A DNA stretch of 64,000 nucleotides from Oscheius tipulae (GCA_037178975.1 JASJZH010000004.1:1488001-1552000); one strand, 5' to 3'; counted from the first letter of the stretch, positions 12,769-26,198 are shown. Notes: generated by a model not told the origin, from the letters alone. Program-made: numbers and translations.

Positions 12769-15255
12769 CAGTCCTGATCAGATCCCCACCCAATCCCTGG
12801 TTCCCTCGATTTTACATCCCCTCGTAAAAATTTTTCCTTCCAAATAAACTCCTCCTTCTTTTCATTCCGCAGCTGGCCCTTCCTCTTCTTCAGTTAGGGA
12901 AGGAGGCGGGGCACCCGCCTTCCTCCTACACTCTCCCTTTCCCGCACACGGACCATACGTACTGGAGGTTCCGGAGCCTATCAATCATCCGATTGTCATA
13001 AACGGCTGGCCTTTCTCTCCATGTCTCGTTGGTTCCAGTCAGCCAGTACCATCTGTCGATTGCTACCAGTGAATCCTTTGTTTTGCTCCTTCTCTAGCTG
13101 TCTGTTGCTTTGAAAAAGAGCGATGCTTCTATTTTTTCTAGTGTGCGGAAAAGTTGTAGATATGTTTCACGCGTTGCCCAAGCAGAAGCTTGGTGACTGT
13201 TTTTTTTGCTTCTTGGGTCTCAAATTAGTTGTAAACAGTAAAAATTAGGCATGTGCACGCGGACCGAAAGAGGTCGATCCGGTCCGGCCCGAAATTCAGC
13301 ACGAGTGCCATTTTCGTTTCGGGGTCAATGAAGCATTTCCCGACTTTGTGATATTTTGCAAAGTTCTAGATCTCGAAAAGTTACACAACTTTGCAAAAAA
13401 AAGTCGTCTTCACCCCGAAAAGGGCGATTTTAGGTGCGAATTCGGCCCGGTCCGCTCTCTACAAAGACATTCACTCGTCATTCGTTTTTTTTTCTGCTTT
13501 TTGGCATCCTCAGAGGTGATAAATTAGATCTAGTTCAAAATGTCCAAAAGTCAGTGTGTGTGTCTATCTGTCTGTCTATCTATTTGTTTGAAGTTCTAAT
13601 AAACAATTACTCTTTGCAAGTCGAGACAAACCGCATCAGTTTGGGAGATGTGTCTGGAAGAACGCTGCTTCTGTGAGGGTATTTCTGGAACAGCATCTAC
13701 TTGTCACAAGCCCCAACAGCCAAACATGTTCTTCAAAACAGCAAACTTTTCAATTGTAGAAACGCCTTTTCCCAAACAATAGTTTGATAAATATTTCACT
13801 TCCTTCTTTCTAGTTTAATGGGCTCGATACGCGACCAAAAAACTAACTATCGCACTTATTGGAAGAATAGTCTAACTTCCTCCATAGTTGCTCGAAGAAT
13901 CTAAAGAAATTGTTTCACTTCCCACTCTAATAGCTTGGCTCTTGTTCCTGCTTGCTGCGTCGTACGTGCTATACCGTATCCACTAACGCATTTTCCTTGA
14001 TCCAAAAAGTACCAAAAAACGTTTCAGTTCTTCCACAAGCAGTGATTCGGTGACTGGCCTTCACTGTTGCTGTCAGATTTTTCACATTCTCTGGTTCTGA
14101 ACAAGATTGCTTCATCTCATATACATATATTGACCAGATTTCGGGAACCATTGTGCCTGTTGTTGCATTTAACTAACCCAGAAAAACATACCTCCCTCTC
14201 ACCTCATTCCCTCCATTTCCTTCAAGCTCATTGTGAAACAAAGAGAGTCCGCAACAGACTCGCTCTCCGGCTAACAAGATACAGATGTCTCTCAAAAAGC
14301 TCTCTTTTCTCTAGATCCCGAACTAAAGTTTCTCATTGTCCAGTCTCACTATCTCTATTTCACTCTCTGTGTCTCTGTCTCTCTCCTTCCTACCAAACCC
14401 CAGGTGTCCCATCCCCTCCTTTTCGGCACCTCCTTCCCAATAACCATAACCGGCAGCCATTGCTCCTATCAGTGACAGTCACATTAGGCTCTCGTCACTG
14501 TTAACGCGCCCGTTATGCTAATGCTAATGGCAGCTGGCTGCTCTTCCATTGGCAACAAGGGGAGACGCTGGCCTTGGTCTCTTCTCCGAAGACAGAAGGA
14601 GGAGGTAATCCCTGTGCGCGAGTACGAGTTACGGCAGCAAGATTATGGACACACTCGGGGGCGCACTAGATGGCCAGGATAACGAAGAGAAGTGTTCCAT
14701 TCTTAGTAATCTCTCGAATTTGGGGGGACCCATTTCAAAGTTGCCAACATTTTCAGTCAAAATCTGAGGTTTCAAGCTCTCGACCCTCTGGTTAGGGACA
14801 GAATCGTTAGAAGGCACGCGATCTTATCTCCAACTTCTATGGGCTATCGGAAAACTAATAATTAGATCCTATCACGCAGAAATTTTCTCGTTGGCTTGAT
14901 ATGTCACCAAAGAACTAGCCCAATACCCGCTTCGCGCATATATCCTAATTCATAAAGAATGAAACAAGAACGGTTTTCTTGTTTTAGTGTATTTTTTTGC
15001 AGAATTTTTGGTTTCATTGGCTATATAAAAAGAAAGTATAAATTGGTTGTTAGTAGGAATGTGTCCCTGGTCATTCAGTCAAAAAGAAGGTGAACGCTGA
15101 CAGCTATTTTAATCTTACTGATGAGAGTTTGTTTTGGAGAAAGACCGATTGTTTTGAAGATCCATGCTGGGATTGAATTAAGTATTCCTTTCCGTAAATC
15201 AAGTCTCGTTGAAACAAAAACAACTCGACAATCGAATTTCGATGCATGCAAAACG

Positions 15256-15262
15256 AAAAAAA
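15256..15262 (-). terminator. Pol III oligo-T terminator of tRNA-Asp copy 1
   Basis: Read on the minus strand, seven consecutive T residues begin four bases past the tRNA 3' end, as expected for RNA polymerase III termination. Confidence 0.75.
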
Positions 15263-15266
15263 GGTT

Positions 15267-15340
15267 CTCCCCGGCCGGGAATTGAACCCGGGTCTCGCAT
15301 GTGACAGACGCGGATACTCACCACTATATACTACCGAGGA
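15267..15340 (-). tRNA. tRNA-Asp (GTC), copy 1
   Basis: On the minus strand the sequence starts TCCTCGG and ends CCGGGGA plus discriminator G, giving a seven-pair acceptor stem with one G-U. The anticodon loop CTGTCAC gives anticodon GTC, and the T arm contains GGGTTCAATTCCC. The gene has 74 bases because the D-arm reads AGTATATAGTGG, two bases (AT) longer than the copy at 21787. An oligo-T terminator follows. The insertion may reduce function, so this copy could be a variant or decaying gene. Confidence 0.9.
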
Positions 15341-18300
15341 CACATTTTAAAAATAATACACTGTTTCTGAGTGGAGTGTAGAAAACTGTCTTTGTTTCTG
15401 TCTCTTTGTCTTTTTGTACCCTCTGTCTCTCTGTACATCTCCAACCAGATACTCCTTATCAATCCTGACCTCTCCCCCTGACCATCAGCTGTCCCTTTCC
15501 CATCTGTGCACTCTTACCTTTCCTAGACGGACCCATATTTGCTTACGCTGCTGCTCCAATATCACATTCGGGGGTGGGTAGTCGATAATAGGATCATCAG
15601 GCCTTCTGTCTCTTGACTCTCCCCGATCACACACTGTTTCTCTCGCTTCTTCATTTGTTTATGATGTGAAACTACGTGGCTAGCGGGAGGCAGAGTAGCG
15701 AGAGGACAACATATACAACTTAGTGGGGCTGTTAACTCTTAGGACCCTTTGGATTGATACTTTTCCTTGATAAATAGGCACTAGCCAATTTTATGGGCTT
15801 TGTTCTTTTTATAGTGTCCAGTCTAACAATGATATATCCTCTGATATCGTCCAAGTTTGCGAAGCCTCTTTCAGGTCTCCTTGGTCTCAATGAAAGGCTA
15901 ATATAGATCGCGTTTTCTTCTCGATAGTCTTTCGAAACGTTTGATTAAACTCACAAAAACTTTCAAGACAGGTTCAACTGTAGTCTGTTCAGAAAAAATG
16001 CAAATCATTGGTATTTCTCCTCTGAAAGTATGTTCAACTTTTGTGCTACAAAAGCTAGAGAGCCAGATTCTTCGCTTTGAAGATCCTTTTGGAAAACTTG
16101 AATAAGGCCTATTTTTCTGATAAACCGCATGATGAAAACGCTAACTCATTGCTACAGTTACTCATCTCATTGTTTTACCAAACACTGAAACGAAAGAGAG
16201 AGTTTGCTTCGTTTCTACAAGTAATGTGTAATGTTTCATCGTTACGGTATAAGGATAGTTTTCACAGAACTTCCGATGACGACGAGGTATCTTTTCTTTT
16301 CTGTCAATTTGGGCCGCTAAAATTGGAATTCTCAAGGTATTCACAATTTTCGGCCTCCTAAACCCTCAAGTTTCACATAGCAGAATTTTTGAGGATTGGG
16401 TTGTTGTTTCGTCTCTTTGATTTCACTTATTCTCGATAGATAATATTCTTCAATGAGATGCAGTACACCTTCTCCAGTATCCTTGTCCATACTCTCTCAA
16501 CCTTCCACAATGTTTTTTTTTCCACCTATAACTTATAAGGGGGCTTCGTCAAAGTGCTGGAGTGACCTTTTTTACAAATACTCCCATATACCCCAACCTC
16601 TTCAATGTGCTTTTGACGACAAGTTATAACGAGCCTTCCAGTGAGATGCCATAGGCGACTACAAAGTACTTTCTGTCCAACCTACAATACGTTTTGTCCA
16701 ACCCCTACTGTCTCAACTCGCCAAAATCTATTTGTTCAAGTATAGCTTTTAGAAAAGTTTCTCTAAAGGGATGCAATTGTCTGTCGCGATCTCACCCATA
16801 ATCTTTCAACTCCTTGATCTCTCACCAAATTTTCCCATCTTACACTTTCCAACTCCCAAAATTCGTTAGCCAAGAGAGAGAATGTGACCCCGCCGTCCCC
16901 TTGACACTGGCCCCGTGGCTGTCCATTTGTCACCGGCGTCTTGTCCGGCTCTCCTGGGAACAGACAAAATTCATTTTGGCTGCTATATCTCTTTCGTACC
17001 CTAAGAATTTTGAAACCTGATATAAATCTTGGGCTTCTTTTGAATGTGCCGCCTTCTATCAACACCTCATTACCTCGAGCCTCTTTTTGCGACCAGTCCC
17101 CCTCTCTCGTACCAACAAGGAGAGGCGGAGCTCTCTCTCTCTCTTATTGCGGGGCGTGGCATGAATCATATAGGAACCGCGACGATGTGCTGAGAAAACA
17201 GCGTCTCTCTCTCTCTCTCTCTTACTCGCTTTATGAAGTTTTGGTACTGCTGAAACATATTCTTAGTTTACAGACTTTTTACTTCATCGTCTCGTTTTAA
17301 GATTTTGTGAGATTTGATAAGATCCCAAGTCCTTCAAAAGTCCAATCGTCGACTCATATAGTCTTTGGAAAGTTCACTATCCGTTGTCAGCACGAACACC
17401 CAAAAAGCTTACAAGTCATTCCATGTCAAGAGACAAGGAGACAAAGCTGTCGAGGCGGGGCCACTTCTGTTACTGGAAGAAGCGGCGCAGCTAATTCAAG
17501 ACAAAACAGGCGGGGGAACGCGGTCGGTGACGAAAAGGCAGTATAACTTTAGGAAAATAGAGCAACTGCATCACTTTTTCTGCACTACCTTCTTTACATA
17601 CTGTTATACTTTACGGTACATCATTTTTCTATACTCCCCCGTTACATTTTTTTGCTTTACCGTCTCGTTTAAAGACTCAAGTTCTTCGAAAGTCCAACTG
17701 TTGACTCATATGTAAAGAAAAGAATAACATACCACCAGAAATATAGCATAGCTTATTTTTTTTTTTACTGTACTGCCTTTAACATCGTTTTTTTGCTTTA
17801 TCGTCTCCTCATTACACTCTTCTCGATTGAAATTCCAAGGGAAGAACAAAATCTCGTTGTTTTTCTCGTCCATCCATTTTTTACACTCTTATGTTTCATC
17901 GGTTTGTCATGACTCTACTCGTTTGAACATCCAGTTCTATCATCAACAAAAGGCGCTTTAGAATCATATCATGTTCTCTTTACATACATCTTTTCTGCGA
18001 AATTCTAGAATCTGAAAAGTGTTTTGTGTTTCACTCTTATTGTGAAAGACCTTGTAGCTCTATGGCATCAACAGATGTTTGCAACGTTGAAATTCCCCAT
18101 ATTTCTAGCTCTTTTCTGTTCGTCAAACCTTGGTCGAATTATGTGGACGCGCGACCAAACGTTTTGTGTTTCATCATTGGCGTAAAACGCTGGAACGTTT
18201 TTGAAACGTCAATGGGTCGTCTGAAGCTACAATATTGATATTTCTATCATTTTGTCCCTATCCCTCCTGTATTGTAAGTAATGTCTCCTGCTTATTTCAA

Positions 18301-18533
18301 GCAGGACCGAATACCGTATAACTGGTAACCAATTGACTGTTTTCATAGATATCGCCAAACTATTTGTTTCTGGCCACTTGATAGGCCAAGTTGTTTTTTT
18401 GAAAACATCCTAGAATCCTGGATATCAAGCTTTGAGATTTCCCTCGAAGTGTTCCTTCAACTCTCTTCTTCGGCCCAGATTAGAACTTATTTTGGTTTCA
18501 CATGGATGGTATAACAAAAAATGTTACAGCTAG
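15341..18533. other. Gene-free stretch
   Basis: CT-rich patches occur at 15390-15480 and 17130-17225. No coherent exon chain is seen on either strand. Open frames of about 95-120 codons between 16077 and 17715 lack domain features and biased third positions. Confidence 0.5.
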
Positions 18534-18800
18534 AGCTAAAAAAGCGTGCGATATAGACTGTTCAACCGCAAAGTTGGAAAAAAGTCTTTCCTTTCAATCG
18601 TGACGGGACCTACTTTAGCTGCGTATTCAAATATACAACATAGCCACGTTGAAAACTCAGTTAACGAAATTTTTAGGTAAAGGGGAAAACTTCTGGCTGC
18701 TTGACTGAAAATATAACCACGTTGATACGGGTCCCGCCACGATTGAAAAGAAAGACTTTTTTTAAAATATCCCGCTGAACTATATGTTCGATATAATTTT
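18534..18800. mobile_element. Small fold-back (inverted repeat) element
   Basis: A left segment containing AAAAAGTCTTTCCTTTCAAT then CGTGACGGGACC is mirrored by a right segment whose reverse complement reads AAAAAAGTCTTTCTTTTCAA then TCGTGGCGGGACC. Outside these, TATAGACTGTTCA and TATAGTTCAGC also correspond, and the arms meet through CATAGCCACGTTG and its mirror AACCACGTTGAT. Arms are roughly 110-130 bp with mismatches. A 154-codon minus-strand open frame lies across it and is best seen as incidental. Confidence 0.65.
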
Positions 18801-20018
18801 TCACGCACCGATACTTTGTGACTAGTCAGGGTTTTTTGCTTACGTCTCCTCTTACTTTCATGGCTGCTATGAGTTTTGATCTGTTCAGGTCGATTCGATT
18901 CAGCCGAAGAACCAAAGTTTTTTTTTCTAGAGCAGCATAAAAGTAGAAAGTTTGTTCTTTTCCTGCTTGTTGATATCGAGAGGGTACACTCACAATTCAA
19001 TTTTTCCCAATTCTAGTTTTACAACGTCTTAGGTTTCACCGGGACCATATAACAGAAAACTGAAAAGTCGGCTAGCTCTCTATCTCTCCATTTCTCTATC
19101 TCTTTGCCTCTCTATCTCTTAGCTGATGTCATCACTGGTCAATATTCCACGAGATTACCAGAAAGTTTGTGAAAATTTGAATTGAAAGTAGGTCACGAGA
19201 TTGTATAGTACTGTGTTACTACTTTGTTTCAGTATTGCTATGTAGTTCCAGTCTCTTCTAGATTTGTAATAGTAGCAATCAGCTGGACAAAAAAATTCAA
19301 TAGAAGTAAAATTGTTTCAACGACAGTACGTAAGGAGAAAGTTTGATGGTTTCCTGCTAATCGGTTCCGGGTATATTGACAATTTACTTTTCGTCACTTC
19401 CAGTTTTCAAATGCTTTAGGTTTCACCAGGTTCTTTTACCCAAATGGGCAAAAGTCAAAGTCAGTTCACTCATCTCACAATGACCGGAAGCAATAAGAGA
19501 TCCAGACAGTTTGTGAAGTTTTATAGTCACTTGTTTTGTTTCACCATTACTATAATGCTTCAACTAGTTATAGATTTTTGATCTTTTTGAGCATACTCAT
19601 ATTCTCCCTGCCCAAGATAGCCATATAACTGAAGAGAACCGGCTAGTTGGGGGGCGGGGCCTTCGGTTACGGCCTCCTGTTTCTTTCCCGGTCATTAGTC
19701 GTGGTCAAACCTCGTTGACCCCAGGGCAGAAACCGGGCTTATGAAATCCTGTTTTTAGTGTTTGAAATCTGACTATAGCCTGTCTCTTTATCTCTCTGTC
19801 ATAGTACCTTTCCGCAATGCCAGTTCGGCGATCCGTCTCTCGGTTCTCCTCTCTATCTTTCTGTCTCTCTGTCGTTCTGTCTCTTTCTCTATTTATCTAT
19901 CTCACTGTCCCCCCTCTGTCTCTTTCTCAACGATACACTTTGCATAACAGTGTCTCTTATTGATCTTCTCCCATTCTCACACATGTTCTCTCTTCCTTTT
20001 TTGTCACAATACAGTCTC
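18801..20018. other. Upstream region of Prickle, CT-rich
   Basis: No gene is supported. Pyrimidine-rich TCTCTGTC-like tracts occur at about 19076-19120 and 19785-19930. The stretch ends at the acceptor before the Prickle start codon and may include its promoter and outron. Confidence 0.45.
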
Positions 20019-20024
20019 TTTCAG
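20019..20024 (+). promoter_or_regulatory. Splice acceptor abutting the Prickle start codon (possible trans-splice site)
   Basis: TTTCAG is followed immediately by ATG. A perfect acceptor with no 5' UTR between it and the start codon fits spliced-leader trans-splicing, or alternatively a 5'-UTR intron. Confidence 0.5.
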
Positions 20025-23000
20025 ATGGATGCCCGTGTCCGCCGTCGTCGTAGTCGAGAGCTCCGAGTTCGACAGCCTCAAGACAACGGTCTTTCCCCGG
20101 CCAGCCGTCTTCGAATAGCTGCCGACGTCCATCGTCATTCGACGTCGGACGACGATTCGGGCTGTGTTCTCGAGGAGTACGCCTGGTGGCCGAGTGGCAT
20201 CAAACCTGACATGGTAGGAGCGAGATAAAGATCGCGGAATTCAAACTTGCCGCTCTTTAGGTTCATTTGTTTTTCTCCTGTCTGCCGGAAGATAAAGTGC
20301 CCTACGTCGGAAGCCCTGGTGAAAAGTGGCGCGCACGACAGCTGAGGTGGGTCTTTGTTACGGGGGAGAGATTTTTTCAATTTTTTGAGTGAGACAGAAC
20401 AACAAAGAGACAGAGAGACAGCGGTCAGGCAGCTACAGTAACAGTCACCAGAAATAATAAAAGTTTTTGCAAAAGACAAGCCATCTGGACAGCGAAAATG
20501 TCATAAAGCAGATGCTGGTCTAAAAAGGGAGAGAGGCAGAAAGTCATGTATATGAGAGTCAAGAGACAGTATTAGACAGTCAGACCTAGAAAGAGAGAAT
20601 TGGTTCTTCGGTACTGGAGAGGGTAAGAGACAAGAGTCTTGGCGAGAGAGTATGAATCAAGAATACCTACTGAAATTGGTTTTGGAAGAGGAGGGTCGGT
20701 AGTCAAGACACAACGAGGGTCGGAGCTAGAGAGTATGAGTCGGGGCAACCGCAAAAAATTGTACGAGGCCGTAGACGTCAGAACGAGAGAGAGAGAGTAT
20801 AGTTAGAGCATGGCAGTCAGGGCTAAGCGACCCTTGTTCAATAAGAGTGTCAGTCGAGAGGCAGTAATCGAGAGATCGAGCAGTATTTGACAGTGGGTAG
20901 TCAAGAGTCAAATGCTCCCAACCCAACAGTGAAGGTCATATTGTAGACACCAACTGCCTCCCCAGGACTCCGATCCCCGCTACTGTTCCGAACTGATCGG
21001 TGACGAAGTCGAGGACCTGAAGCTCTTCGATTGTCGCCGGAAAGCCGAATGCATTGGAATCGGTCAAGTTCAGCAGTGTCCCTATGACAGCCGACAGAGA
21101 CGGTGCAAGGCGGTAAGTCTTTTCTCATTAGCCATAAATACTAGATTTACTGTCCAATTCCCACCTGGCTTGCGCCATCATTTCGCGCACACACCTAGCC
21201 GCCAAAGTCTTTATGACTCACACAGAGACCCTTTCCGCTCAGGCGCCCCACAGAAATTATAATACACGTCCGGTGCTCTTAGTCTCTCTCTCTCTCTCTC
21301 CTTGACTCATCTGCGCCGTAGCGGACAGTCATAAATTGTGGAGCCCCACGTCCAGCCGGGGGTTTGTTTATGAAAATGTTGACCGGCTGGGAGCGGGAGA
21401 GAGACAGGAAGCGACCGGACATTGAGGGGCCTCTTTATGCTAATTGGTCATGACCACTTATAGTCCTTTTTTGGACCGACCCATCGGAGAGACGAACTCT
21501 CTATTTCTCTCTATCTCTCTGTTCATTTTACGGATTTCCTCTGCATGCAACATGCAGTAGGGGGGCGACAGCAGAAAGCCACAAATCGTCGGTTGGGTGA
21601 TGAATGTTTGGCACTTGTCCGAGCCCCACACGGGGACCGAGAGGACAGATGGCTTTGGCGCTTTGGAGACTGTCAGGAAAAGAGAGAGAGAAGGTCTGGC
21701 TAATTGCCGGTCACTTGAGACTCACCGAATGAAGAACATGACCTTCTTCATTTGGTCGGTCGGTGGGGGCCAAAACAAAAACGTTTCTCCCCGGCCGGGA
21801 ATTGAACCCGGGTCTCGCATGTGACAGACGCGGATACTCACCACTATACTACCGAGGACACACCGGCCAAGATCTCCCTGTTTGACTGGCTCTACCTGGA
21901 TAATTTCCTGTAGATATTGATCTGACCAATGATGTTCGGAAGAATCTAGACCTTTCAGAAATAATGTGAGTATGAATCGAACTGTCTCTGTTGGATATTT
22001 GTCACTTTTTGGTAGCCTCTGTCTATACTCACGACTGTCACTCTACTCGTTACCGGATCTTCCCACGAACACTTTCTTTCCCGACTAGTCTCTATCACAA
22101 AGGAGAGTAGGTGTCTTGCCCGATCCTTTACGAGACCGACTCTCACTCCCAGCCCCGGATCTCCCAGTTTCTCAGTGTCTTGACCACTCCTCGTAACTTT
22201 CTGGGCGATCTGGCTCTCAGCACCTTCTAGCACATCTGTAGCAGATGGTGGCAAATCAAAAAGAGCCACTTCGAAGAGGAGGAGAGGGTCGTTTTATTCT
22301 CGGGGGTGGTCTTGCGTAGTATACACTGATGACAACTGGTCAGAGGAAGGGAGCCGAGACATAGAAAAACATAGAGAGAGACAGAGAGAGATAGGGATAC
22401 AAACACAATAGCTCTGAAGAGGGTCTCTTCTCTTTTTTTTCTTTCTCCATCTTCTTCAGACGGATCGTATGTCCTGTTGACCTCATGGCAGCTCTCGCGC
22501 ACATCTGCCATGTTTGCCCTCTCTCTCGCTCATAGAACCGAACGGTCCCCGCAAAGGGGTGCTAATGCGATTTCGGTACCCGTAATCCCGCCACAGCCTA
22601 ATAAGTCACCCGACTGTCTCTCGAGAAAGAGGGAAAGGGACCGATTTTGCAATATGGAGTGAGGGTAGATTCCCACAGTCGAGAGTATATCGACGCGTCA
22701 TCCTCTCTTTGAAAGAGAGTGGGTCCCAAATTGTAAGATGAGAAGAGTTGGGAAATAACGCAAGGTTTCCGGGGCCAGAGGGACCACGACTGGGCCTGTT
22801 TTGAATCTGTCTCCCTCCCGCTCTGCCTCTGTGTCTCTCTCTTCCTATCTCTCTGTACTGTCGCCTGACCAGTTCCTCTTTACGTAATCACAGTCCGGTC
22901 AATCCGATCTGTCTGTCACCGAGGTGCGTCAAACTCTCTCTCTGCGCAAACAAAATAATAACCGGCAGTGGACAGGACACATAATCCAGAGTGACAGCCC

Positions 23001-26000
23001 CTTCTGGTCGTATCTATAGCCTTACACAATACCAACAGGGACACTAATCTTTCAGTGTACCCAGCCAATGGAAGAGGGAGAGATTGCTGTGGTGGCTGCT
23101 CGGACTGACTCTTACTATCATCCAGCCTGTTTCCATTGTCATGACTGTCGGACATTGCTGGTTGATCTGATCTACTTTGGACACGAGGGACAAGTGTACT
23201 GTGGACGGCACCATGCTGAACAGATCAAGCCCAGATGTGCTAGGTGTGATGAGGTAAGAGCTGGGGATGGGTGGATGGGTAGAAATCAAGAGTTTGGAGC
23301 TAAGAACTGCGAGGTAATGGTAGTACAATGAAACCAGAGAGTCTGACAAAAGTAGACAGTATCAGATGAGAACGATGAGACTGAAACAGACATGGTATAG
23401 TAGTCGCAGAGGGAAAGAGTCAAGAGATAGGAATAGTCAACGAAAAGGTGTCAGCAGTGTCAGTGAGTCAAGGAATACCTATAACTGAGATACAGAGACA
23501 GTCAGGAGACAGAAACAGCAAGAAAAGAACAGACCACGGTAGAGAAACAGTAGTCACAGAGAGGAGAATTGTCAAAGAGCATGAGACTTTTGGACTCTGT
23601 CTTAAGAGCGAAGTTTTCAATGATTCTGTCTATATCTTCTTTGCTCCATACCTCTGACTTAAAAAGACTCATCCTCTAATCCGATTCTTTCAATCAGATC
23701 CCATCCATCTCTCCTAGGACAGTCCATCTCCTCCTCCGGAAATAGGTTCCTCTTTCGCGCACTGACTCTCGCTGACAGCCGCCGGACACTATCAGCTAAC
23801 CAGCTAATTAACTGTCTCTCCCTCTCTCCCAAGGGAACAACTGTGACACTCTATGTCACCTTGACAAATCCCTTCTTCTACCTAATCGAATTAACTCATC
23901 TGGTTGTAAGAATGTCCTCTACGAGAGGATGAGACAAGGTCAGTGTCTATTGTAAGATAGAGGGATACCTAATCCCGAACACGTGTATCGCTCTAAGAGA
24001 GAGATGCAAATGTGAAACGATAATAATCACAGCGGGAGATGTGGGCAATTACTGTAGGAGAGTAAGGGATGAGGGACTTTGAATTGGGACTGAGTGACAG
24101 TGACAAGTGTTTTTGATCTACTACCCCCTTCCTCTCCTAACATCTGTGCCGAATTTCCCCCATCAGAGAGAGAGAGAGAGCAACAGTCTGTTCATTTCCC
24201 TCTCCCGGATGTTATTTCTCGCCCAAAGCCATATGGTTGCTGACAGCTCTCAAGTGGTCAACCAGATTTCCGGATAACGGAGACCGACCCTTCCATTTTC
24301 AGCTAATCTTCGGCGAGGAATGTACAGAAGCCGAGGGTCGAACCTGGCACTTACATCACTTCCAGTGCTCTGACTGTGGAGAGGTTCTGGGAGGTCAGAG
24401 GTACATGCAGAAGAATAACAAGCCTGCCTGTCTGAACTGCTACCACAGTGCCAATCCCTCAGTCAGATGTGCTGCCTGTTTGAGTCCGATTCCTGCCGAG
24501 AACCCGGTCATTTCACAGGTAGGTGTAACTTTTGAATAAAAGTAACAGAAGATAAAATAGGACAAACTAAAGTCTTGGTCAGAAACGGAAGCAGGGTAGT
24601 GTAGACTCCCAATCATTTTTCTGCCTGTCTGTGTGGATCTCGCATTGAAATATTCGGAAAAGTTCCACATTTAGTCTGTCCTTGGAACACGGACGGATTA
24701 TCTTTTCACGCGTTCTGTGAAAGCCTATGATATAAAGTAGAAAATTTTGCTCGGATCCGGAAGAATTCACCGAAAAGAAACGTTCACCATTGATCTGCCT
24801 CATCCCTGGTTAACAGACACTGTCTACCTTATTTTCTTAGAGTTTTGAAGGTAAAGTAGACTTTCTCTTGTTTATCATTCTGCAAAACTCTTCGCCGCGA
24901 TGTCGCTGACCGCCTGAGATGCCATAATGGCTTTCGAGTGAGCCCAGCCCGCTTGAACCATCACTATTTCAAATTGCTTTGCTTAGCTGTAGCCCAATGG
25001 AATCTGTGACGGACTCTTGTTTTCTGGCATCGCCACGACCACCGAGGGGACTTGACAAGTCATAAGACAGGGAAGATATTAGGTGGTATTGTATCGACTG
25101 GAGTGGACTACTAACTACTAAAGAGTGCAGAAAACCGTTTCAAAGATATCGTGGTATCGAACAATCATAGTTAGGAAGTTTTTTATGGCAACGTTGAATC
25201 ACAAAAACAAAACATTCAAATCCCAAAGAAAGTGATTCGAACTGAAAGCTTGGAACCAACAAATCTCCCACGGACTGATTTTTTAAAGTGTTTTTCTTTA
25301 TAACGAGGCAATGAAACTGAAAAGTATAAGTATCTGAAAACGGCCAAAACCAAATTTTTACAAACTCCTCTTTGTTTTCAGGGAGATTTGAGTTGGCACA
25401 GTTCGGCCCGTTGCTTCTCCTGTTGTGTCTGCACGAAAAACCTGCTCGGCATCAATTACAGTCTCCGAGATGGACGTCTATATTGTGGCAAGGGTGGTTG
25501 TCAAGGTTTTTCTTATTTTTTTTGAACACAGTATTCAATAATTCAGGTGCCTATCAGTCAGAGCTCGAGGTCCGACCTCAGGGAAGACCTCCTCGTGTTC
25601 CTCAGAGTCCCAGGATTGCCCCTCGTCCTCCTCAGCGAGCTCCACCGCCTCCGCCTCCGGCTGAGAACATATATGAGACAGTTCTGCCCTGTTCCTCCTC
25701 GGCAAGCAGCCCGGATTTTGATAAGAAGTACGCAGAGAGGGAAAATAGAAGGAACTACTACAGTAGGACACCGGACAGGAGAAGAGGAATGGAGAATCTT
25801 AATTACAGGTGAGAGAGAGAGAGAGAGATTTGAAATTGGTTCGTTCCGTAGTAATTACCTGTAACTAGGTTAAAGAAAGACAAAGAGACAGTGAGACAAA
25901 AAGACAGGAGACAGAGAGTCGTTTCAGTTCCTCCTCCTCCGATTCCGATGACGATGACCTTTATTTGGCCAACATGCTGGCAGCTGCTTCTTTGAACCGA

Positions 26001-26102
26001 GCCCGTCAGGTCACCTCACCACAACAGAAACTCCAACAGCAGCCTGCTAACCAAGTCCGAATGGCTAAAAAAAAGAAAAGCAGTCGATGTATTGTTTCTT
26101 GA
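20025..26102 (+). CDS. prickle: Prickle-like planar cell polarity protein (PET and three LIM domains)
   Basis: Prickle is a cytoplasmic core component of planar cell polarity signalling that works with Van Gogh at the membrane. Exons, all in phase: 20025-20213, 20261-20346, 20947-21112, 23056-23253, 24303-24518, 25382-25505, 25547-25808, 25928-26102 (about 471 residues). A basic N terminus leads into a PET domain ([53 protein letters not shown]). LIM1 has its first CxxC split by the 1.9-kb intron 3 (RRCKAC) and reads LLVDLIYFG and [17 protein letters not shown]2 reads [20 protein letters not shown]3 reads [15 protein letters not shown] proline-rich stretch and a basic C terminus follow, ending CIVS, a CaaX prenylation signal typical of Prickle. 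The protein is shorter than vertebrate Prickle because the C-terminal region is compact. Testin is the nearest alternative, but it lacks the CaaX box. Confidence 0.94.
21787..21858 (-). tRNA. tRNA-Asp (GTC), copy 2
   Basis: This 72-base gene lies antisense inside Prickle intron 3. It starts TCCTCGG and ends CCGGGGA plus G, with D-arm AGTATAGTGGTGAGTA, anticodon loop CTGTCAC and T arm GGGTTCAATTCCC. Except for lacking the two extra D-arm bases it matches the copy at 15267. A minus-strand TTTTT at 21777-21781 can terminate Pol III. It has the canonical length and is the more likely functional copy. Confidence 0.95.
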
Positions 26103-26192
26103 GCTCCCTCTTGCCCCTTTTCAGTGTGCTTTTGTGATACGTTCCCCCACCTTTCTATGACAGAATTCTTTGAGCGATGGTGATAACAGGGG

Positions 26193-26198
26193 AATAAA
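26193..26198 (+). terminator. AATAAA polyadenylation signal of Prickle
   Basis: A canonical hexamer lies 91 bp after the Prickle stop codon. Confidence 0.65.

Larger units (their letters stand above)
11026..15266. other. Gene-free stretch
   Basis: I see no supported gene. The stretch contains CT-rich low-complexity blocks (for example 12700-12770 and 14180-14420) and a GC-rich GGTCCGGCCC-type patch with inverted companions at 13255-13460. Open frames of up to 145 codons in the CT-rich blocks have biased composition and no splice-site or domain support. Confidence 0.5.

Noticed and set aside
14067-14504. 145-codon plus-strand frame
   Set aside because: CT-rich DNA gives Ser/Leu/Pro-rich translation; no domain and no intron structure.
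18536-19000. 154-codon minus-strand open frame
   Set aside because: It runs across a fold-back element, has no recognisable domain and no codon bias like the real exons.
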